A DNA stretch of 64,000 nucleotides from Xenoacremonium recifei (lineage: Eukaryota > Ascomycota > Sordariomycetes > Hypocreales > Nectriaceae). The notes under the pieces are model-generated. The model was not told the origin of the DNA, made no database searches, and worked only from the letters and a program-made list of their open reading frames with translations. The stretch is taken from NCBI GenBank assembly GCA_012184525.1, contig WOFQ01000078.1, positions 30,520 through 94,519 on the forward strand, given 5' to 3'. Positions 11,775 through 23,623 of this stretch are shown here, in pieces. Both the position numbers and the translations under genes were made by a program. Numbering within the stretch: position 1 is the stretch's first letter; every line of letters begins with the position of its first letter.

Positions 11775-13723
11775 CGCTGGCAGGTTCTCTGGAGTGGAGA
11801 AAATGGATTGAAGAATCACGAGACAGCAGCTGAAGCAAGAACCCTGATGAACAATGCAATGGTTTCCTTTACAGGGAACAGTAAAAGATGATTTCGAGCT
11901 CGCCGCAACAGTGTGCCCCGTGGAGAGAAAACTGCGGGGGCCTGAGTCTTATCTTGCGATGGGGAGATAACCACCACACCAAATCGGTAATGAAGAGATA
12001 AGAGGAGCCCCGCGTCATCCAGCTGTTCATGCTTACTTGCACAGTATCATAGACTTGGGGTATTGGTACCTGTAGTCATTTAAGGATTTGAAATCTTGCA
12101 ATACTGTCGCCTCTAAGTTGATCAATCGGACGAAAAGTGTGAACACTATTTACAGCGTACATCAAATCAAAAACAGATGCAACATGGAAATTTACCAAGA
12201 CGTCTGTTGTAGTTAATGTTGGCGCTTCTTCAGCAAAATAGGTATATTTTGTGCAGGCCTTGACTTGAACCCGTATGTTGTAGTCGTGTTATGATCGAGG
12301 AAGCTACATGTGCCCCTCAATAGTTAAGAGGAAGATATCTACCGTAATAAAGCGTCAGCCATCATTAAGAAGTGGAAAAAACATACGAAGCAAACACATA
12401 ATTGAGGTGGAACTATCTCTATTCTATTTCCAACCCCTTGTTATTGAGGTTCACGGAGTACTTTTCCTCCGCTTTAAAATTTAATCTCTCTCCCTACCCT
12501 ATAGATATATGTCGAAGAGCCCGATAACAGCAACCAAAATTATAGAGCAGACTATTTGATAAGCTGGTTTACGGCGAGATATAAGGTTCTCACTCTGCTT
12601 CTGATAATACAAACATGGTAAAATTGTTTATTTTCTAGTCATTTGTAAACTGTACTTCTGGCCACACCGTGCAACAACAGCTTGCTGTGGATGAGGGAAT
12701 GGCTGCGGAGCTCTTCTAAATTCCTTTCCCGGTATAGCCTGGATTTGCTTATCTCGCCGGGACTTTTACCATGTACGGTAAGTTTGGCGCCGCGATCCTG
12801 ATCACGTGTGAAGAGCCGCTCGGAATAATCAAGAATCCGTGTAGCGTTGGCTCACGTGTTAGTGGGATGTTCTGTGTTACTGATGCATGCATAAAAAGTA
12901 ATGCACATTTGCGCATAGCCCTAGTAGGATCAAATGCGACACCACCAGATTATCCTCGGTGTCAGCCTCACGGGGCAGACTCAGGCGACCGCCGTTGAAG
13001 CAAATATGGCTGCCTAAATAAATTGGAGACCAATTGCCTAACAAGGGCGTTGAGTTGAATCTTACGTGGCTGACACCAAGGCGCACTGTTCGTAGAAGTC
13101 TAAATCGCATTGCCTAGCGGACGCCTGTTTGCCTTGCCGTGGGATTCCGAGTCGTGACGGAGGACACGGTAAATGGCTATTAATTCTTGGATCTCACCTC
13201 AAACCAAATTTCACACCGAGTTACGGGGACTGCATACTCCATTCACTTATTGAACACTCCTAATACTGGGTCTTTGTGATCTCCATAACGCCATTGACGC
13301 AGCTCTTATATCTGACTCCAATACACCTAAACGCTAAGGAAGAGCTTGGTGGCCTCGGAACATAGCTACTCGCGATGTCGCATCCAGAGGCTGACGGAGA
13401 GGAGTTGCCCGAATCATATCTTTCGAAACTTCTGGGATTTAACTTGAGATCCGGAAATGGAAGTTCATCTATCGCATCGTCGTCGCAGCCCACCAGAAGG
13501 GAGCAATTACCTGAACGGCCGCGTCGGAACCTGCAGCGAGCTTCTGGAAGGATGCACAGAACGAAAGTGCCTGCGTCTGCCCCTACCATAGCGTTTTATA
13601 GGCACCAATCTTCTGTATGTGTGTGAAATACTTGACGTCGACATTTATCATCGCTTACCCAAACCACTTTGTAAAGACTTCTGAGACAGGGGTTAGCTGA
13701 TCAGAGCCGATTAGAGACCCGAA
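11775..13723. other. 1.9 kb intergenic region
   Basis: No supported gene. Three HGATAR-type sites sit close to the regulator start (near 11949, 11965, 11995). The section 12100-12620 is AT-rich without structure. Short open frames at 12771-12998, 12877-13110 and 13375-13626 lack recognisable domains; the last (83 codons, Ser/Arg-rich) could be an unrecognised small gene or a remnant upstream of the next locus. Confidence 0.5.
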
Positions 13724-15332
13724 ATGGCCTTCAGCTCTGTCCCGAACTCAGTTATTCAGGGTGGAGGTCCTCAGTATGGGAGTTTCCCACTCCAGGATGT
13801 AACCGTGGAGGAAGAGAACACGCCGTATTTGACGGTTGCAGGGGCCGAGTCGGGATTGCTTGACAATCAGAGACGAAAGGAAGATCTCGAACTCACCAAC
13901 AATTCCCTGGTATCTTTTTTTGGGACTCTTCATCCCCCGGAAGTCTGCAGGAGAAGAGCAGATGAAGTACTCAATTTCATCTCAAAGGGTATGAGGCAGA
14001 ATAACTCCATCTCGATAGCAACCTCGCATGGCTCATCGAGCCAAGGACCCAAAGCTTGGGTTGATGATAGGAACTGGCTAAAGCAGAAAGACCGCAAATA
14101 CCCGAGAACAATGACTAGCCACCAGCTTTATCATGTATTGAGAGCGAAGGTCAGTCCATCTGATACTCTATGTCGGCGAACAATCTGTTCGACCTTCAAG
14201 GTTCACCTGTTCCATTGGGGACGAAGGATATCCATGTCTCTAATGCCTCCTTATAGAGATTGTACAATCCTGATCCTGGTATGACCGACGTTCATCGACG
14301 TCTGATGTAAGCCTCCTAACATCTGTTCTCAGAATTGACTCTGATATTAGTGCACAGCTTTATTAGCGACTGTGATGGCCAAATGCTTCATGCGCTGGTA
14401 CAGACAGCACCCCGTTCGCAATCGCACACACTCGCTGAGTTGATTTTAAATCATTTCACTTCAAACCCAAAGGCTTCAATTATTACGAAACTAGTATGTC
14501 CTTATTTTAAACTTTCTGCATCGGCTAACTGGTCGGACCAAAGAGCCATGAAGGATTGAGACTACACTTCAGTTTCCCTTACTTTGCTATCGCTCCGTCG
14601 GATGCAGGATCATATCAACAAGATCGTAACCGGGAATCATCGAATGACAAGGATTCCTTGTCCCAAGCTGGAGCTAGTGATTCGAAAAAACAAGTGCCCC
14701 CTTCCTTTGTTCAAGTTGTCACTTCGTTCAGTGTGACCGCCTTGGGTGACAGATATTGGACCGGGATCTGTCTAAAAGATGAGTTTCACGAGGAAGAGCC
14801 TCGTCTGGAGGCTGAAGAGGACCTAGAAGAGGCCGTTGGCTCCGTTGACCCCATAGTATTTCGGGAATCCTCACTACCAACAGCAAACCCTAGAGCGTAT
14901 TTCCTCATGGCAATGGACTCTAACTTGAGTAGCATCATTGAACACCAACATGAGATTATTGATTCTCTTGACATAATAATTCCCCAGACCTTGATACCAA
15001 ATAATCTTTGGCTGATCGAAAATCAGAGGTGGCTGGCATTATTGTCGGGAACATTGACAAGACTTATTCACACACTTTCAAGCGTCACGGGATGCATAGC
15101 TGAGTTTATTTTCAACGAGGCCGGAATAGACTTGGCAGGAATACCAAAGCACAATGGTTGGAATACATCTGCACGCGATTTTGTTTCGATCAGAGCTTTC
15201 AGAAGCATCAGGAATCACCATCAGAAACTCCAATACTTTACTGAAAGACTGGATGGCTGCCTCAAAATCTGCAACACCGTGCCAGGAGTGGTAAGAGATC
15301 TCTTATTGGAAGCATGTACTTGTCGGCCTTGA
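13724..15332 (+). CDS. Fungal CorA-like family protein, probably truncated
   Basis: A member of a large family restricted to filamentous fungi whose full-length forms end in a CorA-like membrane domain. Diagnostic pieces in order are MTSHQLYHVLRAK, then RLYNPDPGMTDVHRRL, then IFISDCDGQMLHALVQTA, then GLRLHFSFPYFAIAP, then a charged region with FSVTALGDRYWTGICLKDEF. Three introns restore the frame: 14152-14255, 14308 to about 14353 (CACAG acceptor), and about 14490 to 14543 (CCAAAG acceptor). The frame stops at 15332 after LLLEACTCRP, before the two C-terminal transmembrane helices expected for the family, so the 3' end is missing, decayed or separated by unrecognised splicing. The function of the family is not established. 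Confidence 0.6.
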
Positions 15333-15399
15333 TGTTGATAGAGTTTAGGTAGCGGACGACACTCGTGAGAACGACAAGTCAACTATAGCATCCTACCTT

Positions 15400-16687
15400 A
15401 TGGGATGGACTAAAATGTCGAATACTCGCTCTACAACAAGGTGGTTTGGTGCATACGGCAAAACCAAGGACAGTCGCTCTCTTAGATCTAATACAAGTAC
15501 GGCACCCAGAGTTATAAGATCGATTCTAAGTAGAATACTCTGGGACAACTACCTCATGTCTTGTTACCTCTCGAGGTCGAGGAGACTGAAGAGGCCAAAA
15601 CTTAAAGCCGGACATCGTCGTACTCGATGGACTTGTGTAAGTTGAATTTTTATAGCTCAACAAGTTATTGCGGGTGGATTCGGTCGACATTCCATTGCGG
15701 AGGACTTACCTCGAGCTTTATAACAAACGATGCTGATAGTAGCTAGGACTGCGGAGTAGAACTATTTGCTGACTTCTCTGATGAGCCCAATGGCACATTA
15801 GATCAACTGGCCTTCTCGTTACAGAGCTCAGGCCCGCTTCGCAATCCAGACAATCCAGATAGCCACCACCTTTCTACCTTGCATCCAAGCAACCCAAGTT
15901 CAGAACTCTCAAGGTCGGGCATTAACTCTCAAGGAAGAACCACTCCTGGTGGGTTAGAATCTGTTGCAGACAACCCAGACGAGCACAGGAGACCGTCGTT
16001 CCTCGGCCTTTGCGTTAATGTAGGCGGTATTTACAAGGCATTAGCGGAAATTGAAACGTCTTCAATGCACTCTGACGCAGAGGCCTTCTCGAAAATGAAA
16101 GAGGAATATATCAAAACAAGAGGCTTATGGGCGAGGTTTCATTTACTGGTAAAGCCAATCACTGTTGAGTTCGTTGAGGTAAGTGGTGCAACAATAAGTC
16201 TTTGGTACCGCAGCTAATATTTAGGAAGTTCTCACTGTGGAACCGACGTCGTGCTTTCATATCTGTTTCCGACCGACCGAGTTGCATTCCCCCCGAAGAC
16301 TCCGTTAAATACGACTATTCTCCTAAGCCGCTGAAGCCTGTCATTCCGATGCTACCGGAGATATTCATTCACTATCTTAATCATGAGGACGGAGATTTAG
16401 GCCCCTTTCGAAACGATTGGCTCCCTCGTTTACCAAAACGGTTGGATGAAAAAGTTATCGATAGTCGTGAATTAGATATAGGATGGGGATTGCACATTAT
16501 TGAGGGCCCAAACCGCGAGGCAATTTTCTGGATCGCGATACTTACGATAGGGGCGAGCGTCTTGACATGTGTCCTTTGGTCTACGATCAATCATGATGTG
16601 CAAGGAGGGGCTGGATTGGGGGCCTTGATTGTTGCCCTTCCACCCGCCATTTTAACTGCATTTCTATTTCGACTGGAAGGGATATGA
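15400..16687 (+). pseudogene. Fungal membrane protein of the CorA-companion family, damaged 5' end
   Basis: The 3' part is well conserved with a fungal family often found beside CorA-like genes: PSFLGLCVNVGGIYKALAEIE near 15990, HLLVKPITVEFVE near 16140-16180, an intron, then FSLWNRRRAFISVSDRPSCIPP, PMLPEIFIHYLNHEDGD and DIGWGLHIIEGPNREAIFW. It ends in two transmembrane helices before the stop at 16687. Upstream (15400-15740) homologous-looking pieces (LPHVLLPLEVEETEEAKT near 15550-15605 and PDIVVLDGL near 15607-15633) lie in different frames without plausible introns, and one is preceded by an in-frame stop. I therefore read the 5' part as frameshifted. The alternative is an intact shorter gene starting after about 15740. 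Biochemical function is unknown. Confidence 0.45.
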
Positions 16688-17347
16688 TTATGAAAGCTAT
16701 TTATACTCTTAAAGATAGAATACGAGATCACCCTTTTACGTACTCATTTGGGAAAACTATCACTCTAACTACCACCACCCTCCGCCAAGGATGGGTCGAG
16801 TCGTATAGTAGTTTTGAAGATCTCATTCTAAAAACATGGGATTATCTATGGATCTTTCTACTTTTTTTGGGAGGTAGCTTAAAGTCGTTGTCTTTGCGTT
16901 TTAATTATGAATAATATGATCCTAACCTTTGACTGCATTATCTCTATACGGCGTACATATACGCGTATAGAATATTGCAATTTTAATTCGTAGCTTGGGT
17001 TAAGAAAAAACCAGGGGCCCTCTTGTCGATCTGCGCTCCAATTATAGGAGGAATTCTCCATTATGTGGTTTCTCGACTACGCTTTGACTGTCTCTGACTA
17101 CGCCATCGCCCCATCTCTCCAACCCAGTCACGAAATCGAGCCCATTAATAGCGCGGAAGAGTTACTCCAGGTTGGGGCTCGGCACCTAGAGCTCATGAAG
17201 TTGCTCAATGTTCACTATATAAGAATTAACAGGTCCTTGTTGTTCCCGTTGAGAAACTTCAACGTTAAATCATTCTGCTAATGAGGGCTGGTGCTTCGAT
17301 TAAATTACTCTCATCAGAATACAACTGCCCTAGCATCTCTTGACATA
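16688..17347. other. Intergenic / no supported gene
   Basis: Two short open frames (16684-16914 and 17063-17281) show no recognisable family. The first overlaps the stop of the previous gene by an ATGA arrangement. The region is AT-rich and holds the promoter of the following FAD oxidase. Confidence 0.45.
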
Positions 17348-19112
17348 ATGTCTTTAAATCCTTCGTTCTGGACTGTGTCTATGTTGGCACTGGCCGTTCA
17401 CGGTGCATCTTACCAGTCAACTGGTGCCGTGGAAACATGTTCCTCTTTCGCACAGACTTGGCCAAATTGCACTTTCTTTCCAGGTGGTATTAATTATACA
17501 AGTCTGAATGAGGGTTAGTAATTTACATTGTAGTTGATAGACGGGTTAACTCCACCCTTAGCAAGGCTTCGTTCTTCCCAACTGAATCGACTTTCGACGC
17601 TAGAGAGCTGACACCTTCCTAGACTATTTCTCTGCAGATTCATGGCTTGGACCAGCATGCATATTCACACCCGCGGATGCCAGCGGGATGGCAGAAGCAA
17701 TCAAACTCCTCAAGCAAGCGAAGACACCTTTTGCAATTAAGGGCGGAGGACATATGCCTGTCGCCAACGCTGCGAACATCAATTCCTCTGGTGTATTATT
17801 GACAAGCTCTGGCATCACTGACTTGGAGCTTTCCAATGATAAGTCTACTCTCAAGGTAGGCGCAGGCAATATCTGGGCTGATGTGTATGGTTTTCTTGAA
17901 CCATACAATCTCTCTGTCGTCGGCGGGCGCTCTGGTATGATGACTTTATTTCCCACACAATGACGTGCTGACCCGGTGGTAGGCCTGGTGGGCGTTCCTG
18001 GGTTCGTTCTTGGAGGTGGTATTTCATTTTTTGGAAATCAATATGGGTGGTCCTCGTCAAATATCGTACAGTTCGACGTAAGTGTCACAAACCCAATACT
18101 TTCGGACCGGGAACTGAATTTTCTGTTTCTTGATGAATCTATTCTTGAGCTAATTACTTATCCATCACCTCAGTGTGTTCTTGCTAGTGGGGAAATAATC
18201 TCTGCAACATCAACCAACGACTTCTCCGATCTTTTCTGGTCTCTCCGAGGCGGCGGGAACTCGTTCGCCATCGTCACAGCGTTTCATTTAGAGACCTTCG
18301 AGGTATCCGCCGTCACTATTGGTCAGACCACGTATGAGGGAGATCTTGGTGAAAAGTTTCTTGATTATGTCATTGACTTTGCGCATAACGGATCTCGAGA
18401 CTCGAAAGCGGCGATAGAACCACGATGGGGCTACCAATTGGGCGAAAAAAGCTATTCCAACATCATGTTCTATGATGGCGCCGATACATCTCCCGATGCA
18501 CTCGTCAACTTCACCCAAGCACTGACTCCTGTGGAGTCAACCTGGGAAGTACGCCCGTCTATGTACAACTGGACACAGACAGCCGACCCCGCCAGAGCTG
18601 CTTTGCAAGGTTTGCGTGCGCGTTTCAACGTGGTAACCATCTCAGCAAATAGATCTGCGCTCCAAATTGTCCACGATACATTTGTTCAGACCTTCGAGCG
18701 CGATCTCACAACTGCAAACATCAGCGACCTAATTGGCCAAATTGTTTACGTCCCAATTACAGAAGCCTTCATCGAAGCATCAACTGTAAGAGGCGGTGAT
18801 CCGATGAGTCTCGACCCTGGTCTAGCGCCATATCTTTTCGTCGAGGAGTCTATCATTTGGTCTAATGCAGCAGACGATGAAAACGTTGACTCTTGTCTTA
18901 GTGCTTTCAACCACAATGTGTCTGCACAATTGGCGCCTTTCGGGAATATTGCCTCCCCATTTAAGTATCTGAACTATGCAGATCAAACACAAGATGTCTT
19001 TGGCGGCTACCCTCAACAGAATGTCCAGAAGTTGGAAAGCATTCGATCAAAGTATGATCCGAATACGGTTTTTACGAAGTTGATGCCTGGCGGATGGAAG
19101 GTCAGCCTGTAA
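17348..19112 (+). CDS. Secreted FAD-linked oxidase (berberine bridge enzyme-like)
   Basis: A BBE/6-hydroxy-D-nicotine oxidase-type flavoprotein: a PCMH FAD-binding domain followed by a BBE domain. The ATG at 17348 begins a secretion signal (MSLNPSFWTVSMLALAVHGAS). Conserved blocks are SWLGPACIFTPADASGMAEAI, IKGGGHMPVANAANI (the GGGH flavin region), LKVGAGNIWADVYGFLEP, VVGGRSG joined over an intron to LVGVPGFVLGGGIS, and DLFWSLRGGGNSFAIVTAF. The BBE end is FKYLNYADQTQDVFGGYPQQNVQKLESI and PNTVFTKLMPGGW. Introns lie near 17515-17635, 17935-17981 and 18079-18172; the last is a multiple of three and stays open. The usual 6-S-cysteinyl attachment CxxG is not evident after VGVPG, so mono-covalent His attachment at most is expected. 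The substrate is unknown. The gene converges on the MFS gene at 19363. Confidence 0.88.
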
Positions 19113-19362
19113 GAATTTTGGGAATGTCTCAAGCATCTTTACTTTCTTTATTTCGGGAGAGCGCTACTGGGAACGTTCATCACTCGTAACGTTGACCTCA
19201 TCCATATGTATTTTACCCTAAACTTTACCAACTTCAACACAAGGCTCATGAGTCAAGCGGGATGACCACAGTTTCTATCTTCAGTTGAGATGCCCCCATG
19301 CGATGTAACCCGGTGTTGACGCTGACACTCCAGGATTCACTTAACCCAAAGGGAAAATATCT
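19113..19362. other. Convergent 3' spacer
   Basis: A 250-base spacer between the stops of the FAD oxidase and the MFS exporter. Nothing specific was recognised. Confidence 0.6.
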
Positions 19363-20778
19363 CTATTGGCTGAGCTCATACTTGCTCCGACCTCTCAGTT
19401 TGGGACCATAGGCCCAGAAGTACCAAGGGATAGGTGCCATTAGCACTGTGACAAAGGCGAGAATCGATGTTGCCCAACCCACGCCCAGTTTTTCGAATAA
19501 TCCAGATGCAAAGAGAGGGAAAGCGAAGCTAAAAATGTATCTGCTAAGCATCAAGGCACCGGATGCTGAAGCGCCATAGAGCGGACCGTAGGAATCCAGC
19601 AAGAACAGGTTGACCCCCGCATATATGAGTAAACATCCAAGCATCGCGGAACCTTGGAACAGTATGGGAATACTCCAGTGAACTCGGTATTCGCTTGTCC
19701 AGGCAGCAACAAAAAGGCTGATGGGCAACAAAATGCTACCGATTGTGGCTGGGAGGAGCCGATTTTCCGGTGGAAAGGATCGAACTGAGCCATGGGTGGT
19801 GTTCCATTTGCGGAAACGTTTTTGATAGAAGAAAATGTCAAAGAAACCGAAGGGCACACACGCAATCAATGTACCTAATGTAACTCCCAAATATGAGAGT
19901 GTTTCGCCGGTCTTATTAAATCCGTAATATGTTTTAGCCACCCACGGAACGGAGATAATGAAGGCATAAAGTAGCCCAAAAATGAATCCGTTGTAAAGAC
20001 TGACGAGAGTGACAATTGGCTCTGTAAAAAGCATGTGGATAGGCCGTTGAAGGAGTGTTGTGGCAAAGTAACGCAGAGACCTTCCTATTGACATTGTTGT
20101 CGAAGACGAGGCATCTTGAAGTCCAAGTCGGGCAGCGCGGCGCCTAAGGATGACCTTTTTGTAAGTTTCCCCCGTAAATAGAACTGGAAGATATGCGATC
20201 ACCGTGACCATTATGGCTAACCATTGCGTCCAACGCCAATCAGCGACCTCGACAACAAAACCACCGACGAAGGGCGCAAGAGCAGCCGCAAAGGAAGGTA
20301 TAGAGTAGTATATACCGAGGTTCAGTCCACGATGCTGAACGCTGGTGCAGTCCATAATGGTGGCAGATGCATTGCTAATATTGGGCGCAGCGAAGGTCCC
20401 GGAAAAAAAGCGACAAACGCCGAGGCTGGTTACGCTACCGGCAAAGCCGGCGCCAATCATAAAGAAGGCGAAAATCGGTGTTGTCACCATGAAAACAACT
20501 CTTCTGCCGTATCCCTCCGACAAAGGAGCTCCGATGATTGGTCCAAACGCTAAACCGAGGTTGTACAGCGATAGAGGCAATACAGCGACTTCGGAACTGC
20601 ATTTAAACATTCGCATGACGCTTTCTTGAGCCGGTGCATAGATGGCTCCCGCAAATCCAGTGGAGAAGGCCAGTAGACAAACGCTCGCGATGTAGAACAT
20701 TCGTTTATAGAAAGGAAAGTTCCTAGGGTTTTCGGGATCATCGGGATTACTCCAATCAGAGATCGTTGTGTTTGCCAT
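19363..20778 (-). CDS. MFS multidrug exporter (DHA1 type)
   Basis: An intronless protein of about 471 residues with 12 TM helices. The Met at 20778 (MANTTISDWSNPDDPENPRNFPFYKR) is preferred over one eight codons upstream because NPDDPENPxNxPxxKR directly before TM1 is the classical start of fungal DHA1 drug:H+ antiporters. Other family blocks are FAGAIYAPAQESVMRMF, LPLSLYNLGLAFGPIIGAPLSEGYGRRVVF (motif A region), RFFSGTFAAPNISNASATIMD, LNLGIYYSIPSFAAALAPFVGG (motif C-like) and FTGETYKKVILRRRAARLG. It is likely an exporter of polyamines, drugs or a metabolite from the neighbouring oxidase; the substrate is not readable. It shares an 874-base divergent region with the Dal5-type gene. Confidence 0.93.
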   Translation of the reverse strand: MANTTISDWSNPDDPENPRNFPFYKRMFYIASVCLLAFSTGFAGAIYAPAQESVMRMFKCSSEVAVLPLSLYNLGLAFGPIIGAPLSEGYGRRVVFMVTTPIFAFFMIGAGFAGSVTSLGVCRFFSGTFAAPNISNASATIMDCTSVQHRGLNLGIYYSIPSFAAALAPFVGGFVVEVADWRWTQWLAIMVTVIAYLPVLFTGETYKKVILRRRAARLGLQDASSSTTMSIGRSLRYFATTLLQRPIHMLFTEPIVTLVSLYNGFIFGLLYAFIISVPWVAKTYYGFNKTGETLSYLGVTLGTLIACVPFGFFDIFFYQKRFRKWNTTHGSVRSFPPENRLLPATIGSILLPISLFVAAWTSEYRVHWSIPILFQGSAMLGCLLIYAGVNLFLLDSYGPLYGASASGALMLSRYIFSFAFPLFASGLFEKLGVGWATSILAFVTVLMAPIPWYFWAYGPKLRGRSKYELSQ

Positions 20779-21652
20779 GTTGTGTATGTTTAAGAGAAAC
20801 AAAGAAAACTAGCAAGCCGGCTAGCGAATCTGTTGTAGAAGCCATGTGGACTAAATATGTTCCGACTCGTGGCGGTTACAAGGAGCGCGCACCCTACGCC
20901 ATATTCGGAGCTGAGTACGCTAGTTGCGGGATTCACCCGTCAACTTTCGGAATTTACCCGTCAAATCTTAATCATGTGTCCTGACTTTGCATTTTGCGTC
21001 TTTCTGTTCGAATGGTAGAGAAAGATTGGGTTGATGTGCTTGAATCATTCATTAAATTGATGATGTTTGAAAGGATCTGCAAACGGTGACTTGCTCTTCC
21101 GGGCTGTCTCGGTAAGTCACGCGGCACATTCCCGTCTCTGTCCGGAACATATGGAAGCAATCTACTTACCAGGCATCAAACGTTGTTATCAAAGATGCAA
21201 AGTTTTGAGCTCGAATGGGAACTTGTCCAATATACGGTCATGTCAAGGCATGGGACTTCACTGTGTTCGGCTTTTAAGTCGAAGTTGCTTAGGGGGCCCT
21301 CGAGTCCTAGCTTCCAATATAGCGAACTTTACGTGTCGGACAATTCCGTCACAATTGTGAAAAACGGGCGTGAAAAGCTCGGTTAGATATTATCAGATTC
21401 GCAATAAGCGAACACATTGCCGACGAGATTGTCCTATCGCGCTTTGGTGTACTTGTATTATCGGTTGGCGTTGCCACCCCACCCGTTTCTTTATCTTCGA
21501 GATAAGCTAGGGTCAACAACGAAGTCATATATTGCATCCCGCAAAGCCTTGTCTAAATAGAAGATGGACTAGGATCTTCCAGGCGATTTCATTCTTCTGC
21601 TCAGTCTCCATTGTGCATGTTATATCAGACGGTAGCTGTATAGAGTAACAGC
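20779..21652. promoter_or_regulatory. Divergent MFS/MFS promoter
   Basis: The region between two divergent transporter genes. A near-repeat TTYACCCGTCAA occurs twice about 22 bases apart around 20932-20967, and a GATA-type site pair lies at 21491-21496 (reverse) and 21500-21505. No gene was recognised. Confidence 0.35.
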
Positions 21653-23432
21653 ATGACCATGGATTCTACTCCCGTGCAGGATAAAAAGAAGGTGGACCTT
21701 GGGGGCATGGAGAGCGTATCAGTCGACGATGTAGCTGTTGGAAAGCAAGTCGAAGACGACAAGAGGAATGATGATGCACTTGCCTTTGCAGCGCAGCATC
21801 AGGTCGGCCCCATCTCCCCGGAAGAGGACAAGCAGATCTTGCGCAAAGTCGACCGTTTCATGATACCGGTTGTAAGTTATTTACTTGACTTGATTGATTG
21901 CCTGACTAAGGACAGACTGTAGCTGGTGTTTACCTACACCTTGAAGTTTCTAGATCAACAGGCTATGTCTTACTCTTCAAACTTTGGACTTCGCGATGAT
22001 ATGGTAGGTTGAGTATTGCCACCTAATCACGACCAGCGCGTTAATTCTCGCAGCATCTTTCTTTGAATCAATATGCTTGGGCGTCAGGCTCTATAATTAA
22101 TCTTGGTGAGTGCATTGACTTCATCAAGCCAAGCTGTCGGGCTCTACTAAGTATTTCGATTAGCCATTATGGTGTTCCAGCCCGTCGCGAGCAGAATCAT
22201 GCAGCTTGTTCCTCTTGGCCGATTTGTATCAGTCTCAGTGCTCCTCTGGGGGGCCCTTCTCATGTGCACTGCCGGCGCTCGGTCTTTTGCTGCCATCGCC
22301 GTTCTACGGACGCTTCTTGGCTTTGCTGAGTCTGGCATCACTCCAGCAATGGTCTTAATAATCTCCATGTGGTATAAGCGGGATGGGGAACAACCGGCTC
22401 GTCAGGGTGCTTGGTTTCTCGGAAACGCAATTGCGGTATGTCAAAAAGATACCTTCTGATACATGAACTAATGGCTCCCTGATGCAGCAAATGATTGGCG
22501 GTCTCATTGGTTATGGGATTGGCCACATTCACAGCAGTCTCAATGTCGGACCCTGGATCTGGTTTTTTATCATCGTGGGTGCCGTCACATTTTGTTGGGG
22601 AATCGTTCTGCTCTTCATTTTGCCTGATAACCCAATGAATGCCAAGTTCCTTACACCACACGAGAGAGCGCTGGCTGTAGAACGCGTTCGTCGAAATCAG
22701 ACCGGATTTATCAACCACGAATGGAAGTGGGCACAGTTTCGCGAGTGTCTCTTGGACATTAACATGTGGCTATACAGCATACTAATATGCCTAAGCGCCA
22801 TCCCATCTGGGGGCGTTGCGTCCTTCGGGAACATTGTCATTAAGCAGTTTGGCTACTCTGCTCTCAACACGACACTTCTCACTATCCCGCTTGGTGCAAT
22901 CCAGAGCGTGTCCCTTCTCCTTAGCGGATGGCTGAATTCTCGATTCAAAAACATCCGTTTCCTTGTTGGCTCCGCCAGCCAAGTACCGGCTCTCATTGGG
23001 GCAGTTTTGCTCACGACTTTGTCCGAAGACAATCATGTCGGAAGGCTTCTTTCATACTATATAATCCAGACGCATACGGTCATCAATGTCATGACGTATT
23101 CGATATTCAGTGGTAATACGTCTGGATTCACCAAGAAAGTCACTGGGTCAGGGATGATGTTCGTCGCTGCGTCTCTCGGCCTAGTTATCGGTCCCCAGCT
23201 ATTCGTTGCCTCTGAAGCTCCCAGTTATCCGACGGCCTTTAATGCAGCAATTAGTTGCTTCGCCATTTTGATTGCTATGCCGTTCTGGATTCTGGGGAAT
23301 GCTATGTGGATGAACGCAAGGAAGAGAGCCGCACAGGCTGCGGCACCCCCGAGTACGGCAGAGGAGATCGCACAGGAAGCTCTCATGGACTGGACGGACA
23401 AGCGGCAGAAACACTTCCGATACGTCTATTAG
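21653..23432 (+). CDS. MFS allantoate/vitamin permease type (Dal5-like)
   Basis: An anion:cation symporter-family MFS permease, five exons. The ATG at 21653 begins a polar N terminus, then KQILRKVDRFMIPV is spliced to LVFTYTLKFLDQQAMSYSSNFGLRDDM and LNQYAWASGSIINL, the standard Dal5/TNA1 opening. Later blocks are IMQLVPLGRFVSVSVLLWGALLM, AVLRTLLGFAESGITPAMVLIISMWYKR, ILPDNPMNAKFLTPHERALAVERVRRNQTG and NTSGFTKKVTGSGMMFVAASLGLVIGPQLF. It ends RQKHFRYVY. Introns are near 21870-21920, 22002-22053, 22106-22163 and 22436-22487. Likely substrates are small nitrogenous acids or vitamins (allantoate, nicotinate, biotin class), by family knowledge only. Confidence 0.93.
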
Positions 23433-23623
23433 TATGGTTCTACGCTTGGTACGCCGGTTACTTGCGGAGTATATGCGATTTGCAGTGGACCAGGGACGAA
23501 GGTAATGATCATTTCAGTCTTTCAGAGGAGAGTAAGGGGAGCAAAGCTCAGTGGCATATTTACCATCATGGAAGCGTTGTTGCAATCTGGATCAAAGTTC
23601 TTATGAGATTCAACGTGCATCAA
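23433..23623. other. Convergent 3' spacer
   Basis: A spacer of 191 bases between the Dal5-type permease and the following minus-strand regulator; nothing recognised. Confidence 0.6.

Noticed and set aside
16684..16914. A 76-codon gene overlapping the preceding stop.
   Set aside because: No homology and AT-rich composition; one hydrophobic stretch is not enough to call a gene.
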